Below, in pieces: positions 1 through 8,016 of a stretch of DNA of 64,000 nucleotides. The number at the start of each line of letters is the position of its first letter. Positions within the stretch are counted from its first letter, which is position 1. The DNA is taken from positions 1-64,000 of the forward strand of contig NZ_JAOCCU010000001.1 in assembly GCF_029840635.1 (NCBI RefSeq), in the 5' to 3' direction. The position numbers and the translations under genes were made by a program. The notes beneath the pieces were generated by a model, which saw nothing but the letters and a program-made list of their open reading frames with translations, was not told where the DNA came from and searched no databases. This DNA is from Mitsuaria sp. GD03876. GTDB lineage: Bacteria; Pseudomonadota; Gammaproteobacteria; Burkholderiales; Burkholderiaceae_C.

Positions 1-1
1 G

Positions 2-343
2 GGCGCCGGCGAGAACCTGTTCATCATCAAGAACGGCGTCGTCTACACGCCGGACCTGTCGGCGGGCGCGCTCAACGGCATCACCCGCAACACCATCTTC
101 GCGATCTGCCAGGACCTGGGCCTGAAGCTCGTCGAGAAGCGCATCACCCGCGACGAGGTCTACATCGCCGACGAGGCCTTCTTCACCGGCACCGCCGCGG
201 AAGTCACGCCGATCCGCGAGCTCGACCGCCTGGAGATCGGCATCGGCAGCCGCGGCCCGATCACCGAGAAGATCCAGACGGCCTTCTTCGACATCGTCAA
301 CGGCCGCAATCCCAAGTACGCCCACTGGCTGACGCCGGTCTGA
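2..343 (+). CDS. ilvE: Branched-chain amino-acid aminotransferase, 3' end only
   Basis: The last 113 codons of a class IV PLP-dependent aminotransferase; the start lies before the window. The family transfers the amino group between glutamate and the 2-oxo acids of valine, leucine and isoleucine in the cytosol, as the last step of their synthesis. The segment DEAFFTGTAAEVTPI is the family's characteristic C-terminal signature around the PLP phosphate site, and the ending NPKYAHWLTPV is typical of proteobacterial IlvE. The lysine that binds PLP is outside the window. The next gene starts 60 bases downstream on the same strand, so co-transcription is likely. Confidence 0.85.
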   Translation, partial: GAGENLFIIKNGVVYTPDLSAGALNGITRNTIFAICQDLGLKLVEKRITRDEVYIADEAFFTGTAAEVTPIRELDRLEIGIGSRGPITEKIQTAFFDIVNGRNPKYAHWLTPV

Positions 344-403
344 TCGGGGTCGCCCCCGTCGGAACGATCCGCCCGCCCCTCGCCAGCCTTCAAGAACAAG
401 ATC

Positions 404-619
404 ATGAGCGCCAACACCTCCCCCAAGGCCACCGTCGAAGTCACCGCCCAGGACCTGCAAGGTCCGGGCGTGGTCTTCTGCCCGAATCCCAAGATGCCGC
501 TGTGGAGCAACCACCCGCGCGTCTACATCGACCTGAGCCATGCCGGCGAAGGCGCCTGCCCGTACTGCGGCACGCTGTACAAGCTCAAGGCCGGCGAGGT
601 CCTGCCTTCCGGCCACTGA
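404..619 (+). CDS. Small zinc-ribbon protein (zf-CHCC type)
   Basis: A 71-residue protein with the metal-ligand pattern of the zf-CHCC family: Cys26, His37 and the pair Cys52-Pro-Tyr-Cys55. Related domains occur in the NDUFS6 subunit of respiratory complex I, but the role of the short free-standing bacterial version is not established. It has no signal peptide or membrane helix, so it is probably cytosolic and binds one zinc ion. It sits directly after ilvE on the same strand. The ATG at 404 opens the frame and fits the family's usual size of 60-75 residues. Confidence 0.85.
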   Translation: MSANTSPKATVEVTAQDLQGPGVVFCPNPKMPLWSNHPRVYIDLSHAGEGACPYCGTLYKLKAGEVLPSGH

Positions 620-674
620 TCCGGCGGGGCCGGGTCCGGCCCTTGCCCGTTCGCCTGAACAAGGAACGAGACCC

Positions 675-1136
675 ATGGTGCGCAAGCCTCAGACCGCCCT
701 GCTGCTGGCCTCCCCGGAGGACACCGAAGCGCAGTTCTACGAGGCCTTGCAGGCCGGCGACCTGGAACGGCTGATGGCCGTCTGGGGCGACGAGGACGAG
801 GTCTGCTGCGTGCATCCGGGCGGGCCGCGCGTCGTCGGCGCGGCAGCCATCCGGGCGAGCTTCGAGGAGATCTTCTCGCGCGGCTCGGTGCCGGTGCATC
901 CGGAGTGCCAGCGCAAGCTGGTCGCGGGCGACACGGCGATCCACCAGGTGCTGGAGCGGGTCGAGATCACCGACGAGGACGGCATCCAGAGCGCCTGGGT
1001 CGTCGCCACCAATGTCTACCTGAAGACGGCGCTGGGCTGGCGCATGGTCGCGCACCATGCGAGCCCCGGCACGTCGCAGGACGTGAAGCAGGAGCTGTCG
1101 ATCGTGTCCGTGGGCGCGCCGACGACCCTGCACTAA
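675..1136 (+). CDS. NTF2-like (SnoaL-fold) protein
   Basis: A 153-residue protein with the helix-then-sheet pattern of the NTF2/SnoaL fold: an opening helix (EDTEAQFYEALQAGDLERL), then LMAVWGDEDEVCCVHPGG, then alternating strands ending WRMVAHHASP. Members of this fold act as small hydratases, isomerases or ligand-binding proteins; no catalytic role can be read from this sequence. The frame is open further upstream, but the ATG at 675 follows an AAGGAACGAG ribosome-binding stretch and gives the normal family length. It is followed 11 bases later by the hydrolase gene and is probably in the same transcript. Confidence 0.8.
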   Translation: MVRKPQTALLLASPEDTEAQFYEALQAGDLERLMAVWGDEDEVCCVHPGGPRVVGAAAIRASFEEIFSRGSVPVHPECQRKLVAGDTAIHQVLERVEITDEDGIQSAWVVATNVYLKTALGWRMVAHHASPGTSQDVKQELSIVSVGAPTTLH

Positions 1137-1147
1137 GAGGTCCGCGC

Positions 1148-2170
1148 ATGCAGTACCAGGCGCCTCCCTGGTTGCCCGGAGGCCATGCCCAGACGATCTG
1201 GCCCGCGCTGTTCGCGCGGCGCTTCGACGGCTCGCCGCCGCGGTTCCGCCGCGAGCGCTGGGAGACGCCGGACGGCGATTTCGTCGATGTCGAGCACCTC
1301 GTCGATGACGCCCCGGCGCCGGGTGCCCATCCCTCCTCCCATTCATCCGCCTCCCCCTCCGCCGCCGGGGCGGAGCGCCCGCTGCTGGTGCTCTTCCACG
1401 GCCTGGAAGGCTCGGTCGAGAGCCAGTACGTCCAGGCCTTCGCCGCGGTCGCGCGCCGGCGCGGCTGGGCCTTCGCGATGCCCTACTTCCGAGGGTGCTC
1501 GGGGGAGCTCAACCTCGCGCCGCGGGCGTATCACTCGGGCGACTACGTCGAGATCGGCTGGATGCTCGCGCAGCTGCGCGCGATGCACCGCGGACCGATC
1601 GTCGCGGCCGGCGTCTCGCTGGGCGGCAACGCGCTGCTGCGCTGGGCCCAGGAGGCCGGCGAGAGCGCCGCGGCGACGGTGAAGGCGGTGTGCTCGATCT
1701 GCTCGCCCATCGACCTGACCGCCGCCGGCCATGCGATCGGCCAGGGCTTCAACAAGCTGGTCTACACCCGGATGTTCCTGCGCACGATGGTGCCCAAGGC
1801 GCTGAACAAGCTGAAGCAGCACCCGGGCCTCTTCGACGGCGAGCGCTTGCGCCGCGTGCGCAACCTCTATGAGTTCGACAACATCTTCACCGGGCCGCTG
1901 CACGGCTTCCGGGACGTCGACGATTACTGGCTGCGGGCCTCGGCCAAGCCACACCTGGCGCGGATCCGCGTGCCGGCGCTGGTGCTGAACGCGCGCAACG
2001 ATCCGTTCGTGCCAGCCCGCAGCCTGCCCGCGCAGGGCCATGTCGGGCCGCACGTGACCCTGTGGCAGCCGCGCGACGGGGGCCATGTCGGCTTCCCGTC
2101 GGGCCGGCCCCCGGGCCATGTGCGCACGATGCCGGAGCGGGTCACCGACTGGCTGGCGATGCGGCTCTGA
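1148..2170 (+). CDS. YheT-family alpha/beta hydrolase
   Basis: A 340-residue alpha/beta hydrolase. Key features in order are the N-terminal PPWLPGGHAQTIWPAL motif typical of the YheT/ABHD group, the LFHGLEGS oxyanion strand, the nucleophile elbow GVSLGG, an acid strand LNARNDPFVP and the catalytic histidine in DGGHVGF. The family includes carboxylesterases and lipid hydrolases; the substrate here is unknown. A short Ser/Ala/His-rich insert (about residues 60-75) sits between the N-terminal cap and the core. The ATG at 1148 follows AAGAGG; the same frame is open upstream, but that part is a shadow of the preceding gene. Confidence 0.88.
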   Translation: MQYQAPPWLPGGHAQTIWPALFARRFDGSPPRFRRERWETPDGDFVDVEHLVDDAPAPGAHPSSHSSASPSAAGAERPLLVLFHGLEGSVESQYVQAFAAVARRRGWAFAMPYFRGCSGELNLAPRAYHSGDYVEIGWMLAQLRAMHRGPIVAAGVSLGGNALLRWAQEAGESAAATVKAVCSICSPIDLTAAGHAIGQGFNKLVYTRMFLRTMVPKALNKLKQHPGLFDGERLRRVRNLYEFDNIFTGPLHGFRDVDDYWLRASAKPHLARIRVPALVLNARNDPFVPARSLPAQGHVGPHVTLWQPRDGGHVGFPSGRPPGHVRTMPERVTDWLAMRL

Positions 2171-2198
2171 GCCGCGCAGGACAACCGGGAGAGCGCCG

Positions 2199-2747
2199 AT
2201 GGACGCGATCGTCGAAGCCGCGCTGAAGAAGTGGCCCAACGTGCCGCATTGCTACGGCTGGCTGGCGCTGGACGCGCGCGGCGACTGGTACATGCGCGAC
2301 GAGCGCATCCAGGCCGCGGGCTCGTTCCCGCGCGTGAAGGGCAGCCGCATCGTGCACGACAAGCTGATCGGCTTCATCGACCGCAACTACGGCGTCGACG
2401 ACCAGGGCGCCTGGTTCTTCCAGAACGGCCCGCAGCGGGTGTACGTGCAGCTCGAGGCCGCGCCCTGGGTGTGGCGGCTGCAGCCGGACGGCCGCGTGCT
2501 GAGCCACACCGGGCGCGAGGCCCGCGTGGCCGGCGCGGTGCTGGACGAGGCGGACCGGTTGTTCCTGGAGACCGACCTCGGGCTGGGCCTGGTGCACACG
2601 CAGGACATGGGCCCGGCGGCGGACGCCATCGAGTCCGGCCGCTGGGCGATGACGAACGCGACGCATGCCGAGCTCGTCGCGCGCCATGGCGTGGTGCTGG
2701 AACCGCTCGATCCGAAGGCGGCCCGCGGCGATCCCGGCAAGGCCTGA
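2199..2747 (+). CDS. Conserved protein of unknown function (about 180 residues)
   Basis: A 182-residue soluble protein, MDAIVEAALKKWPNVPHCYG at its start, rich in Trp and Tyr (WLALDARGDWYMRDE, WFFQNGPQRVYVQLE, PWVWRL). I recall close relatives in many Burkholderiales as an uncharacterised family but cannot name the function. There is no signal peptide or membrane segment. The ATG at 2199 follows a GGGAGAG ribosome-binding site. The gene follows the YheT hydrolase by 28 bases, and the pair may form one operon with the upstream NTF2-like gene. It ends before the shared terminator at 2800-2823. Confidence 0.75.
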   Translation: MDAIVEAALKKWPNVPHCYGWLALDARGDWYMRDERIQAAGSFPRVKGSRIVHDKLIGFIDRNYGVDDQGAWFFQNGPQRVYVQLEAAPWVWRLQPDGRVLSHTGREARVAGAVLDEADRLFLETDLGLGLVHTQDMGPAADAIESGRWAMTNATHAELVARHGVVLEPLDPKAARGDPGKA

Positions 2748-2790
2748 CCCCACGGAAGGAGGCCTCCGAGCGAGGGCCCCCTTTCAGGCG

Positions 2791-2823
2791 TCCAAGAAAA
2801 AAGCCGACCCTCGGGTCGGCTTT
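2791..2823 (-). terminator. Rho-independent terminator, probably bidirectional
   Basis: A perfect 10-bp stem (2800-2809 with 2814-2823) and a CTCG loop. Read on the minus strand it is followed by a run of six T and then CTT, so it mainly terminates the cytochrome gene. The short T run on the plus side may also serve the convergent gene ending at 2747. Confidence 0.85.
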
Positions 2824-2845
2824 CGTGCGTCTGGCGGTCGCTTGT

Positions 2846-3442
2846 TTATTGCGAGGCGCCGGAGGCCGGGGCCGAGGCGCCTTCGGCCCCGGAGGCCGCG
2901 GCGGCGGGCAGCTTGGGGTCGTCGAACTTGGCGCCGCCCTGGTTGGCCATGTAGACGACGGCGCGGGAGATCTCGAAGTCGGAGAAGTCGCCGCCGCCCT
3001 GCGGGCCCATGTTGCCCTTGCCCTTGAGCGCGGAGTGCACCAGCGTGTCGAAGCCGGTCTTCACGCGCGGGCCCCAGGCGTCGTGGTCGCCGAGCTTGGG
3101 CGCGCCGGCGGCGCCGGTGGCGTGGCAGGCCGAGCACTGGGCCTGGAAGACCTGTTCGCCGCTCTTCATCGCGGCGGGGTTGGAGAGGTCCTTGAGCTCG
3201 ATCGCGCCGATGCGCTGGATGCGGGTGGCGACGGCCTCCTCGTCCAGGCCGGTGGAGCCGGCGGCGGGCTTGATCTCGCTGGAGACGTAGTTCGCGAGCA
3301 TCACGATGACGACGATCGGGATCAAGAACGCAAAGAAGACCGCGACGGCCAGTTGCTTGGGTGTCTTGATGGGGCCCTCGTGGGCATCGTGACCTTCAGC
3401 GTGCGTGTCCTGGGCGTTGGCGTGGTCCTGGGTTCCGCTCAT
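2846..3442 (-). CDS. Membrane-anchored c-type cytochrome (cytochrome c5 family)
   Basis: A 198-residue protein. A cytosolic N-terminus rich in His, Asp and Glu is followed by one membrane helix (residues 31-53) and a periplasmic domain with the haem-binding motif CSACH (Cys103, Cys106, His107). A likely distal Met ligand lies in GKGNMGPQGG. The low-complexity Ala/Ser/Gly tail is typical of Burkholderiales members. It should carry electrons in the periplasm, tethered to the inner membrane. The start at 3442 is chosen because GAGGAATTC precedes the ATG; the frame is open to 3544. It is divergent from the tRNA gene and ends at the terminator 2800-2823. Confidence 0.9.
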   Translation of the reverse strand: MSGTQDHANAQDTHAEGHDAHEGPIKTPKQLAVAVFFAFLIPIVVIVMLANYVSSEIKPAAGSTGLDEEAVATRIQRIGAIELKDLSNPAAMKSGEQVFQAQCSACHATGAAGAPKLGDHDAWGPRVKTGFDTLVHSALKGKGNMGPQGGGDFSDFEISRAVVYMANQGGAKFDDPKLPAAAASGAEGASAPASGASQ

Positions 3443-3692
3443 GAATTCCTCGTGGATCGAATCGAATACGGCAGAAGCGAGTCCGTTTTTCTCGGGGCTC
3501 CGGATGGCGGATCGCCCTCGGAAAACCGGACCGGGGAACAGCAAATCGGCGCAGTATAGCCAGCCCCCCGGCGGCCCACCCTGGGGCTTTCGTCAAGGTG
3601 GGCGCGGACCCGCGGGCGGTCCTCGCGCTGAAGAGATTCGCGAGCTCGCGTCGAGGTGCCTCGGAACAAGGCTAGAATCCGCGCTTCCCATG

Positions 3693-3767
3693 GCGACCGT
3701 GGTGAAGTGGATATCATTGGGCCCTCCGAAGGCTTAGTCGCAAGTTCGATTCTTGCCGGTCGCACCA
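3693..3767 (+). tRNA. tRNA-Arg (anticodon CCG)
   Basis: Folds as a complete cloverleaf of 75 bases, with the CCA end encoded. The acceptor stem is GCGACCG with CGGTCGC and the D stem is GTGA with TCAT. The anticodon stem GGGCC/GGCTT has G-T pairs and its loop CTCCGAA gives anticodon CCG. The variable loop is four bases, and the T arm is GCAAG-TTCGATT-CTTGC. It reads CGG codons. A TAGAAT -10 box at 3673-3678 fits as promoter; no good -35 box is visible. A strong terminator follows at once, so the gene is transcribed alone. Confidence 0.93.
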
Positions 3768-3772
3768 GAATG

Positions 3773-3815
3773 AAAAGAAGCCGGTTGTCACTCGCGTGGC
3801 AACCGGCTTCTGTCT
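3773..3815 (+). terminator. Terminator after tRNA-Arg, shared with the convergent gene
   Basis: A perfect 11-bp stem (GAAGCCGGTTG at 3777-3787, CAACCGGCTTC at 3800-3810), extended by three inner pairs. AAAA precedes it and TGTCTTT follows, so it can work in both directions for the tRNA and for the minus-strand gene ending at 3852. Confidence 0.85.
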
Positions 3816-3851
3816 TTGGCGGCCCGCGCCGGGAGGCGCGCGCCGCGGGCG

Positions 3852-4361
3852 TCACTTGGACTCGGGCATCGCGGACGAGTGGTGATGCGCGATCAGCCAC
3901 TTGCCGTCTTTCCACTCGTACACGTAGGTGTAGCGCGCCTTGACCTGGCTGCCGTCCGAGAAGCGGAAGGTGTAGGTGCCGACGTCCTGCGCGATGTTGC
4001 AGTCGATCTTGATCGTGCGCTTGTCGATGGTGCCCTGCGGCTTCTTCTGCAGGAACTTGACGAAGTAATCGCGGATCTCGGCCGGCGAGGTGCGCGGCTC
4101 GTTGGTGACGGTGGGCAGCAGCACCGCGTCGGTCGCGTAATTGGCGGTGACCTTGTCCGGATCCAGCGTCGCGAGCGAGGCGTTCCAGCGGTCGAAGAGC
4201 CCCGCGATCTGCGCCGTGCTCGTCTTGGCGCAGCTCATCGGCTTGCCCGCCGCGTGGTCGTGCTCATGTCCGTGGGCCAGCACCGGACCGGCGGCGGCCA
4301 GGGCCAGCGCGGCCAGCGCGCCGCGGGTGGAGAAGGAGCGGAAGGTGAGGAATGCGGTCAT
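3852..4361 (-). CDS. Exported SnoaL/NTF2-like protein (SgcJ/EcaC type)
   Basis: A 169-residue protein. Residues 1 to about 29 form a Sec signal peptide (hydrophobic ALAALALAAAGPVLA), followed by a His-rich stretch HGHEHDHAAGK that could bind metal. An NTF2-like domain then covers about residues 45-165 (IAGLFDRWNASLATLDPDKV; YTYVYEWKDGKWLIAHHHSS). Periplasmic; the ligand is unknown. The ATG at 4361 follows AGGAACC; an in-frame TTG six bases upstream is less likely. It lies just after a two-component operon, with an array of regulator-type direct repeats in its upstream region, so it is a probable target of that system. Confidence 0.85.
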   Translation of the reverse strand: MTAFLTFRSFSTRGALAALALAAAGPVLAHGHEHDHAAGKPMSCAKTSTAQIAGLFDRWNASLATLDPDKVTANYATDAVLLPTVTNEPRTSPAEIRDYFVKFLQKKPQGTIDKRTIKIDCNIAQDVGTYTFRFSDGSQVKARYTYVYEWKDGKWLIAHHHSSAMPESK

Positions 4362-4451
4362 CGTCAAGGTTCCTGTTCATGGAGGGACTCGCCGGAGTCG
4401 CCGCGGGATCGCGGGCAGTTCCCGGCTGTCGAACAGATTCTTGAGACCGGA

Positions 4452-4512
4452 GATGAACGGCCGCCTCGCGCGCGATGAACCGTCGATGAGCGCCGGATGA
4501 ACAGGCGATGAA
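4452..4512 (-). promoter_or_regulatory. Five direct repeats TTCATC at 11-bp periodicity: probable response-regulator boxes
   Basis: On the plus strand GATGAA occurs at 4452, 4474, 4496 and 4507, with GATGAG at 4485. All steps are 11 or 22 bp. OmpR/PhoB-type regulators bind hexamer direct repeats with about 11-bp spacing. The array lies 91 bp upstream of the start of the exported SnoaL-like gene and just after the response-regulator gene. Assignment to that regulator is inference. Confidence 0.6.
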
Positions 4513-4520
4513 CAGCCGCG

Positions 4521-5210
<690 letters not shown>

Positions 5211-5251
5211 GGCGGGACGGGTCTCCGGGGGAACTGGAACGGGAGCGGGCG

Positions 5252-6853
5252 CTAGGCGGGCCGCGAGAACGGCAGCAGCAGGTGGACGGCGGTGCCGGCG
5301 TCGACGCGGCTGTCGATCTCGATGCGGCCGCCATGGGCGTCGAGGATGGACTTCGCGATGGACAGGCCGATGCCGGTGCCGTCGGCGCGATGGCGGCGCG
5401 CGCGCTCGCTGCGGACGAAGCGCTCGAACACCTGGCCGAGTTCCTCGGGCGGAATGCCGATGCCGTCGTCGCGCACGGTCAGCGCGAGGTCGTCGCCCCG
5501 CAGGTCCCAGGCCACGCGCACCGCGCCATGGGGGCGGGAATAGCGGATCGCGTTGTCGACCACGATCATCAGCGCCTGGCGCAGCCGGATCGGATCGACG
5601 TGGACCTCGAGCGCCGCGGGCACCGGCATCGCCTCGAGCCGCTGGTGATGCGCGGCGGCCAGCGCCTGCGCCTGCGCGATCACGCCGTCCAGCAGCGGCG
5701 CCAGCGCGACGCGCTCCGGCACGATGTCGAGCTCGTCGGCCTCGGCGCGCGCGACCAGCATCAGGTCGTCGACCACCGCCGTGAGCTGCTTGACGGCCGA
5801 GACGATGCGGTCGAGCGCGCGCCGGTAGTCGGCCTCCGTCAGCGTCGATGCCCGCAGCGCGATGTCGGCCTCGCCGCGGATGACGGTGGCCGGGGTGCGC
5901 AGCTCATGGCCGAGGTCCGCGAAGAGCTGGCGCCGGCGCTGGTCGAGCCGCTGCAGCGTCTGGTGCGCGTCCTCGAGTTCGCGGGTGCGGGCGCGCACCT
6001 GGTCCTCGAGCCGGCGGCGCACGGCCTCGGCGGCCTCGCGATGGAGCTGCAGTTCCTGGGCCATCGCGTTGAAGCGCGCGGCCACGCGGTCGAACTCGTC
6101 GCCCGAGCCTACGGGGATGCGGTGGTCGAGGCGGCCCGCCTGCAGCGCCTGCGTGCCTTCGAGCAGCGCGTCCAGCGGCCGCTTGAGGCGACGGCTCAGG
6201 TGCAGGTAGAGGCCGAGCGCCAGCGCGAAGGTGACGCCGACCATGGCCACGGCCTGCTGGCGCAGCCGGCGGATGCCGTCCTCGGTGGCGGCGCGGGCGA
6301 TGGGCACGGCGCGGCGCTGGCCGTCGATGGCGCCGTTGAGCAGGTCGCGCAGGTCGCGGCCGTGGGACATGTCGAAGACCTGGTTGAGCTCGAGCCAGAC
6401 GGCGTCGAAGCTGCCGTGGTCCTCATGCGGCCGCAGCTGCCGCAGCTGGCCGCGCAGCTGGGCGATGTGGTCGCCGAGCAGGTCGCTGATGTCGACGAGC
6501 CGCGCGACGCCGTCGGGCACCGGCGCGCCGTCGCGCGCGGCGAGTTCCTGCCAGGACTCGAGATGGCGGCGGGACATCTCCGACAGGCGCCGCGCGCTGG
6601 CGTCCATCGCGTCGAGCAGCCGTTCGCGGGTCGCGTCCTGGGCGCCGGCGCCCATCACCTGCTGGGCGGCCCAGTTGCGCAGGCGCTGCTTGTTGGCGGA
6701 GAGATCGAGCAGCTCGGACAGCAGGTCGCTGGTCAGGCGGCTGTGGCCCGCGTAGCGGTCCACGCGGATGGCGCCCCAATGGACGAAGGCCGCCTGCACG
6801 CAGACCAGCGCGAGCATGGCCACCAGGGCCAGGGTCAATCGGTGCCGGTACAT
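5252..6853 (-). CDS. Sensor histidine kinase
   Basis: A 533-residue inner-membrane kinase. Membrane helix 1 covers about residues 7-25, a periplasmic sensing region about 26-200, helix 2 about 203-220 and a HAMP linker about 218-272. A short coiled coil is followed by the HisKA domain with phospho-His316 in DLGHELRTP. The ATPase domain has the N box (VDNAIRY), G1 box (DDGIGIPP) and G2 box (GTGIGLSIAK). The periplasmic part matches no ligand-binding family I recognise. It is the first gene of the operon with the response regulator. Two hexamer repeats upstream (6895-6911) suggest autoregulation. Confidence 0.93.
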   Translation of the reverse strand: MYRHRLTLALVAMLALVCVQAAFVHWGAIRVDRYAGHSRLTSDLLSELLDLSANKQRLRNWAAQQVMGAGAQDATRERLLDAMDASARRLSEMSRRHLESWQELAARDGAPVPDGVARLVDISDLLGDHIAQLRGQLRQLRPHEDHGSFDAVWLELNQVFDMSHGRDLRDLLNGAIDGQRRAVPIARAATEDGIRRLRQQAVAMVGVTFALALGLYLHLSRRLKRPLDALLEGTQALQAGRLDHRIPVGSGDEFDRVAARFNAMAQELQLHREAAEAVRRRLEDQVRARTRELEDAHQTLQRLDQRRRQLFADLGHELRTPATVIRGEADIALRASTLTEADYRRALDRIVSAVKQLTAVVDDLMLVARAEADELDIVPERVALAPLLDGVIAQAQALAAAHHQRLEAMPVPAALEVHVDPIRLRQALMIVVDNAIRYSRPHGAVRVAWDLRGDDLALTVRDDGIGIPPEELGQVFERFVRSERARRHRADGTGIGLSIAKSILDAHGGRIEIDSRVDAGTAVHLLLPFSRPA

Positions 6854-6894
6854 GCGGCGGGATTCTAGGAACGACGGCCGACGCGGCGGGGGCG

Positions 6895-6911
6895 TTCATC
6901 TGCGGTTCATG
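6895..6911 (+). promoter_or_regulatory. TTCATC-N5-TTCATG, possible autoregulatory box
   Basis: TTCATC at 6895-6900 and TTCATG at 6906-6911 are 11 bp apart, 42 bp upstream of the kinase start. They repeat the hexamer and spacing found in the array at 4452-4512, but in the opposite orientation relative to the gene. Two copies alone could be chance. The rest of 6854-7104 holds a weak candidate promoter for the next gene (TTGCTC at 7002, TAGAGT at 7024). Confidence 0.35.
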
Positions 6912-7104
6912 TGGGGCGGTGGCCGATGCGGTGCTGGCGACGACGACGAAAGGGGGAGACGCCACGCAAACTCGCTCATCCGGATGCCGCCATTTGTGCG
7001 ATTGCTCATCGAACGCATTTCTCTAGAGTCGCTGGCCTCGGCGCTCGTCGACATCGCCCGGGGGCGGAACGTCGGCAGGCGTCATCACGATGGGAGGTCG
7101 ATGG

Positions 7105-7680
7105 ATGGAGTTGCTCAAGGAAAACTGGATCCGGCTCGCCTATGGCGCGGTCAGCATCTGCATCGCGTGGGCCGCCTACAGCTTTCGCGTCGAGGTCCTG
7201 TCGGACAAGGACACCTTCGACCGCTTCGCCTACATCGGCGGCGTCGCCACCTTCATCGGACTGCTGATCACGGTGTCCGAGGTGCTGCACGCCATCGGCA
7301 TCTCCAAGGGCATCCGGGCGGAGGCCCGCGCCTTGCTCGCCGAAGCGCGCAAGATCGACCGCGCGGCGCTGTTCAGCGAGTGCCTGCTGATGATTGATCG
7401 GATCAACGACGACCTCATCGGCGGGCGGTTCTCTACCGCCTTGCAAGGGCTTCAACAGGTTCGTCGCTCCTTCCTCCGTGCCTCGACATCGAACAGCGGA
7501 ACCGACCCGTTGTCGGCCAAGCTCGCCGGGGTGGAGGAGCTTCTACAAGGCTCGATTCGGATGGCGGCCATGGCACCCCGCTCCAAGCGCGATGCCGTCG
7601 AGATCCAGGAAGGACTGCTGGCCGCCAAGCAGATCCTTGAACACCTCATTGCCGGAAGGACCGACTCCCATGCTGCCTGA
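7105..7680 (+). CDS. Membrane protein of unknown function, first gene of an accessory pair
   Basis: A 191-residue protein I do not recognise. Two membrane helices near the N-terminus (WIRLAYGAVSICIAWAAYSF and YIGGVATFIGLLITVSEVL) are followed by a long, mostly helical, charged cytosolic part (about residues 70-190), possibly coiled coil. The ATG at 7105 is preferred over the one at 7090 because GGGAGG lies seven bases before it. The stop overlaps the next gene by 11 bases, so the two are translationally coupled. Base composition is visibly more AT-rich than the neighbours, suggesting acquisition by transfer. No catalytic motif is visible. Confidence 0.7.
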   Translation: MELLKENWIRLAYGAVSICIAWAAYSFRVEVLSDKDTFDRFAYIGGVATFIGLLITVSEVLHAIGISKGIRAEARALLAEARKIDRAALFSECLLMIDRINDDLIGGRFSTALQGLQQVRRSFLRASTSNSGTDPLSAKLAGVEELLQGSIRMAAMAPRSKRDAVEIQEGLLAAKQILEHLIAGRTDSHAA

Positions 7681-7966
7681 CAAGATCCGTCGCTTCGTGT
7701 CGAAGCTGGTGCAGCGCACCGAAGCCGGGGAAATTCCTTGGGAGTACGACCTCTTCGACGCCGTCGCCTGGAGGGAAAAGGACTTCTCCGTCTCCCTCGA
7801 GTACTCGTTCGACGCCAAGAACGCCTGCGGCGTCTTTCGCTTCGTCTACCGTGACGCCGCAGGGCAACGCTATGAGTTCTACACGAATAGCGACTGCGAC
7901 GACTACCCGATGACGAAGCACCTCTTCGACAGTGCCCAGGCGACCAAGATGGAACTTCCGTTCTAA
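7670..7966 (+). CDS. Small acidic protein of unknown function, second gene of the accessory pair
   Basis: A 98-residue soluble protein, MLPDKIRRFVSKLVQRTEAG at its start, followed by alternating strands rich in Phe and Tyr (FSVSLEYSF, GVFRFVYRD, RYEFYTNSDCDDYP) and a final helix. It looks like a small beta-sandwich or binding domain; I cannot assign a function. It starts inside the end of the previous gene (11-base overlap), 10 bases after GGAAGG. Like that gene it is less GC-rich than its surroundings. Related small proteins are, as far as I recall, often encoded beside a membrane or effector partner, but this is only inference. Confidence 0.7.
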   Translation: MLPDKIRRFVSKLVQRTEAGEIPWEYDLFDAVAWREKDFSVSLEYSFDAKNACGVFRFVYRDAAGQRYEFYTNSDCDDYPMTKHLFDSAQATKMELPF

Positions 7967-8016
7967 CGGCGGTGCGGAAGGATACTTCCCCGACAACCTC
8001 CTACCGTCGCCTCGCC

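Noticed and set aside
3693-3767. tRNA-Arg considered as the integration site of a genomic island
   Set aside because: No integrase or partial repeat of the tRNA 3' end is visible nearby, and the flanking genes look like ordinary chromosome.
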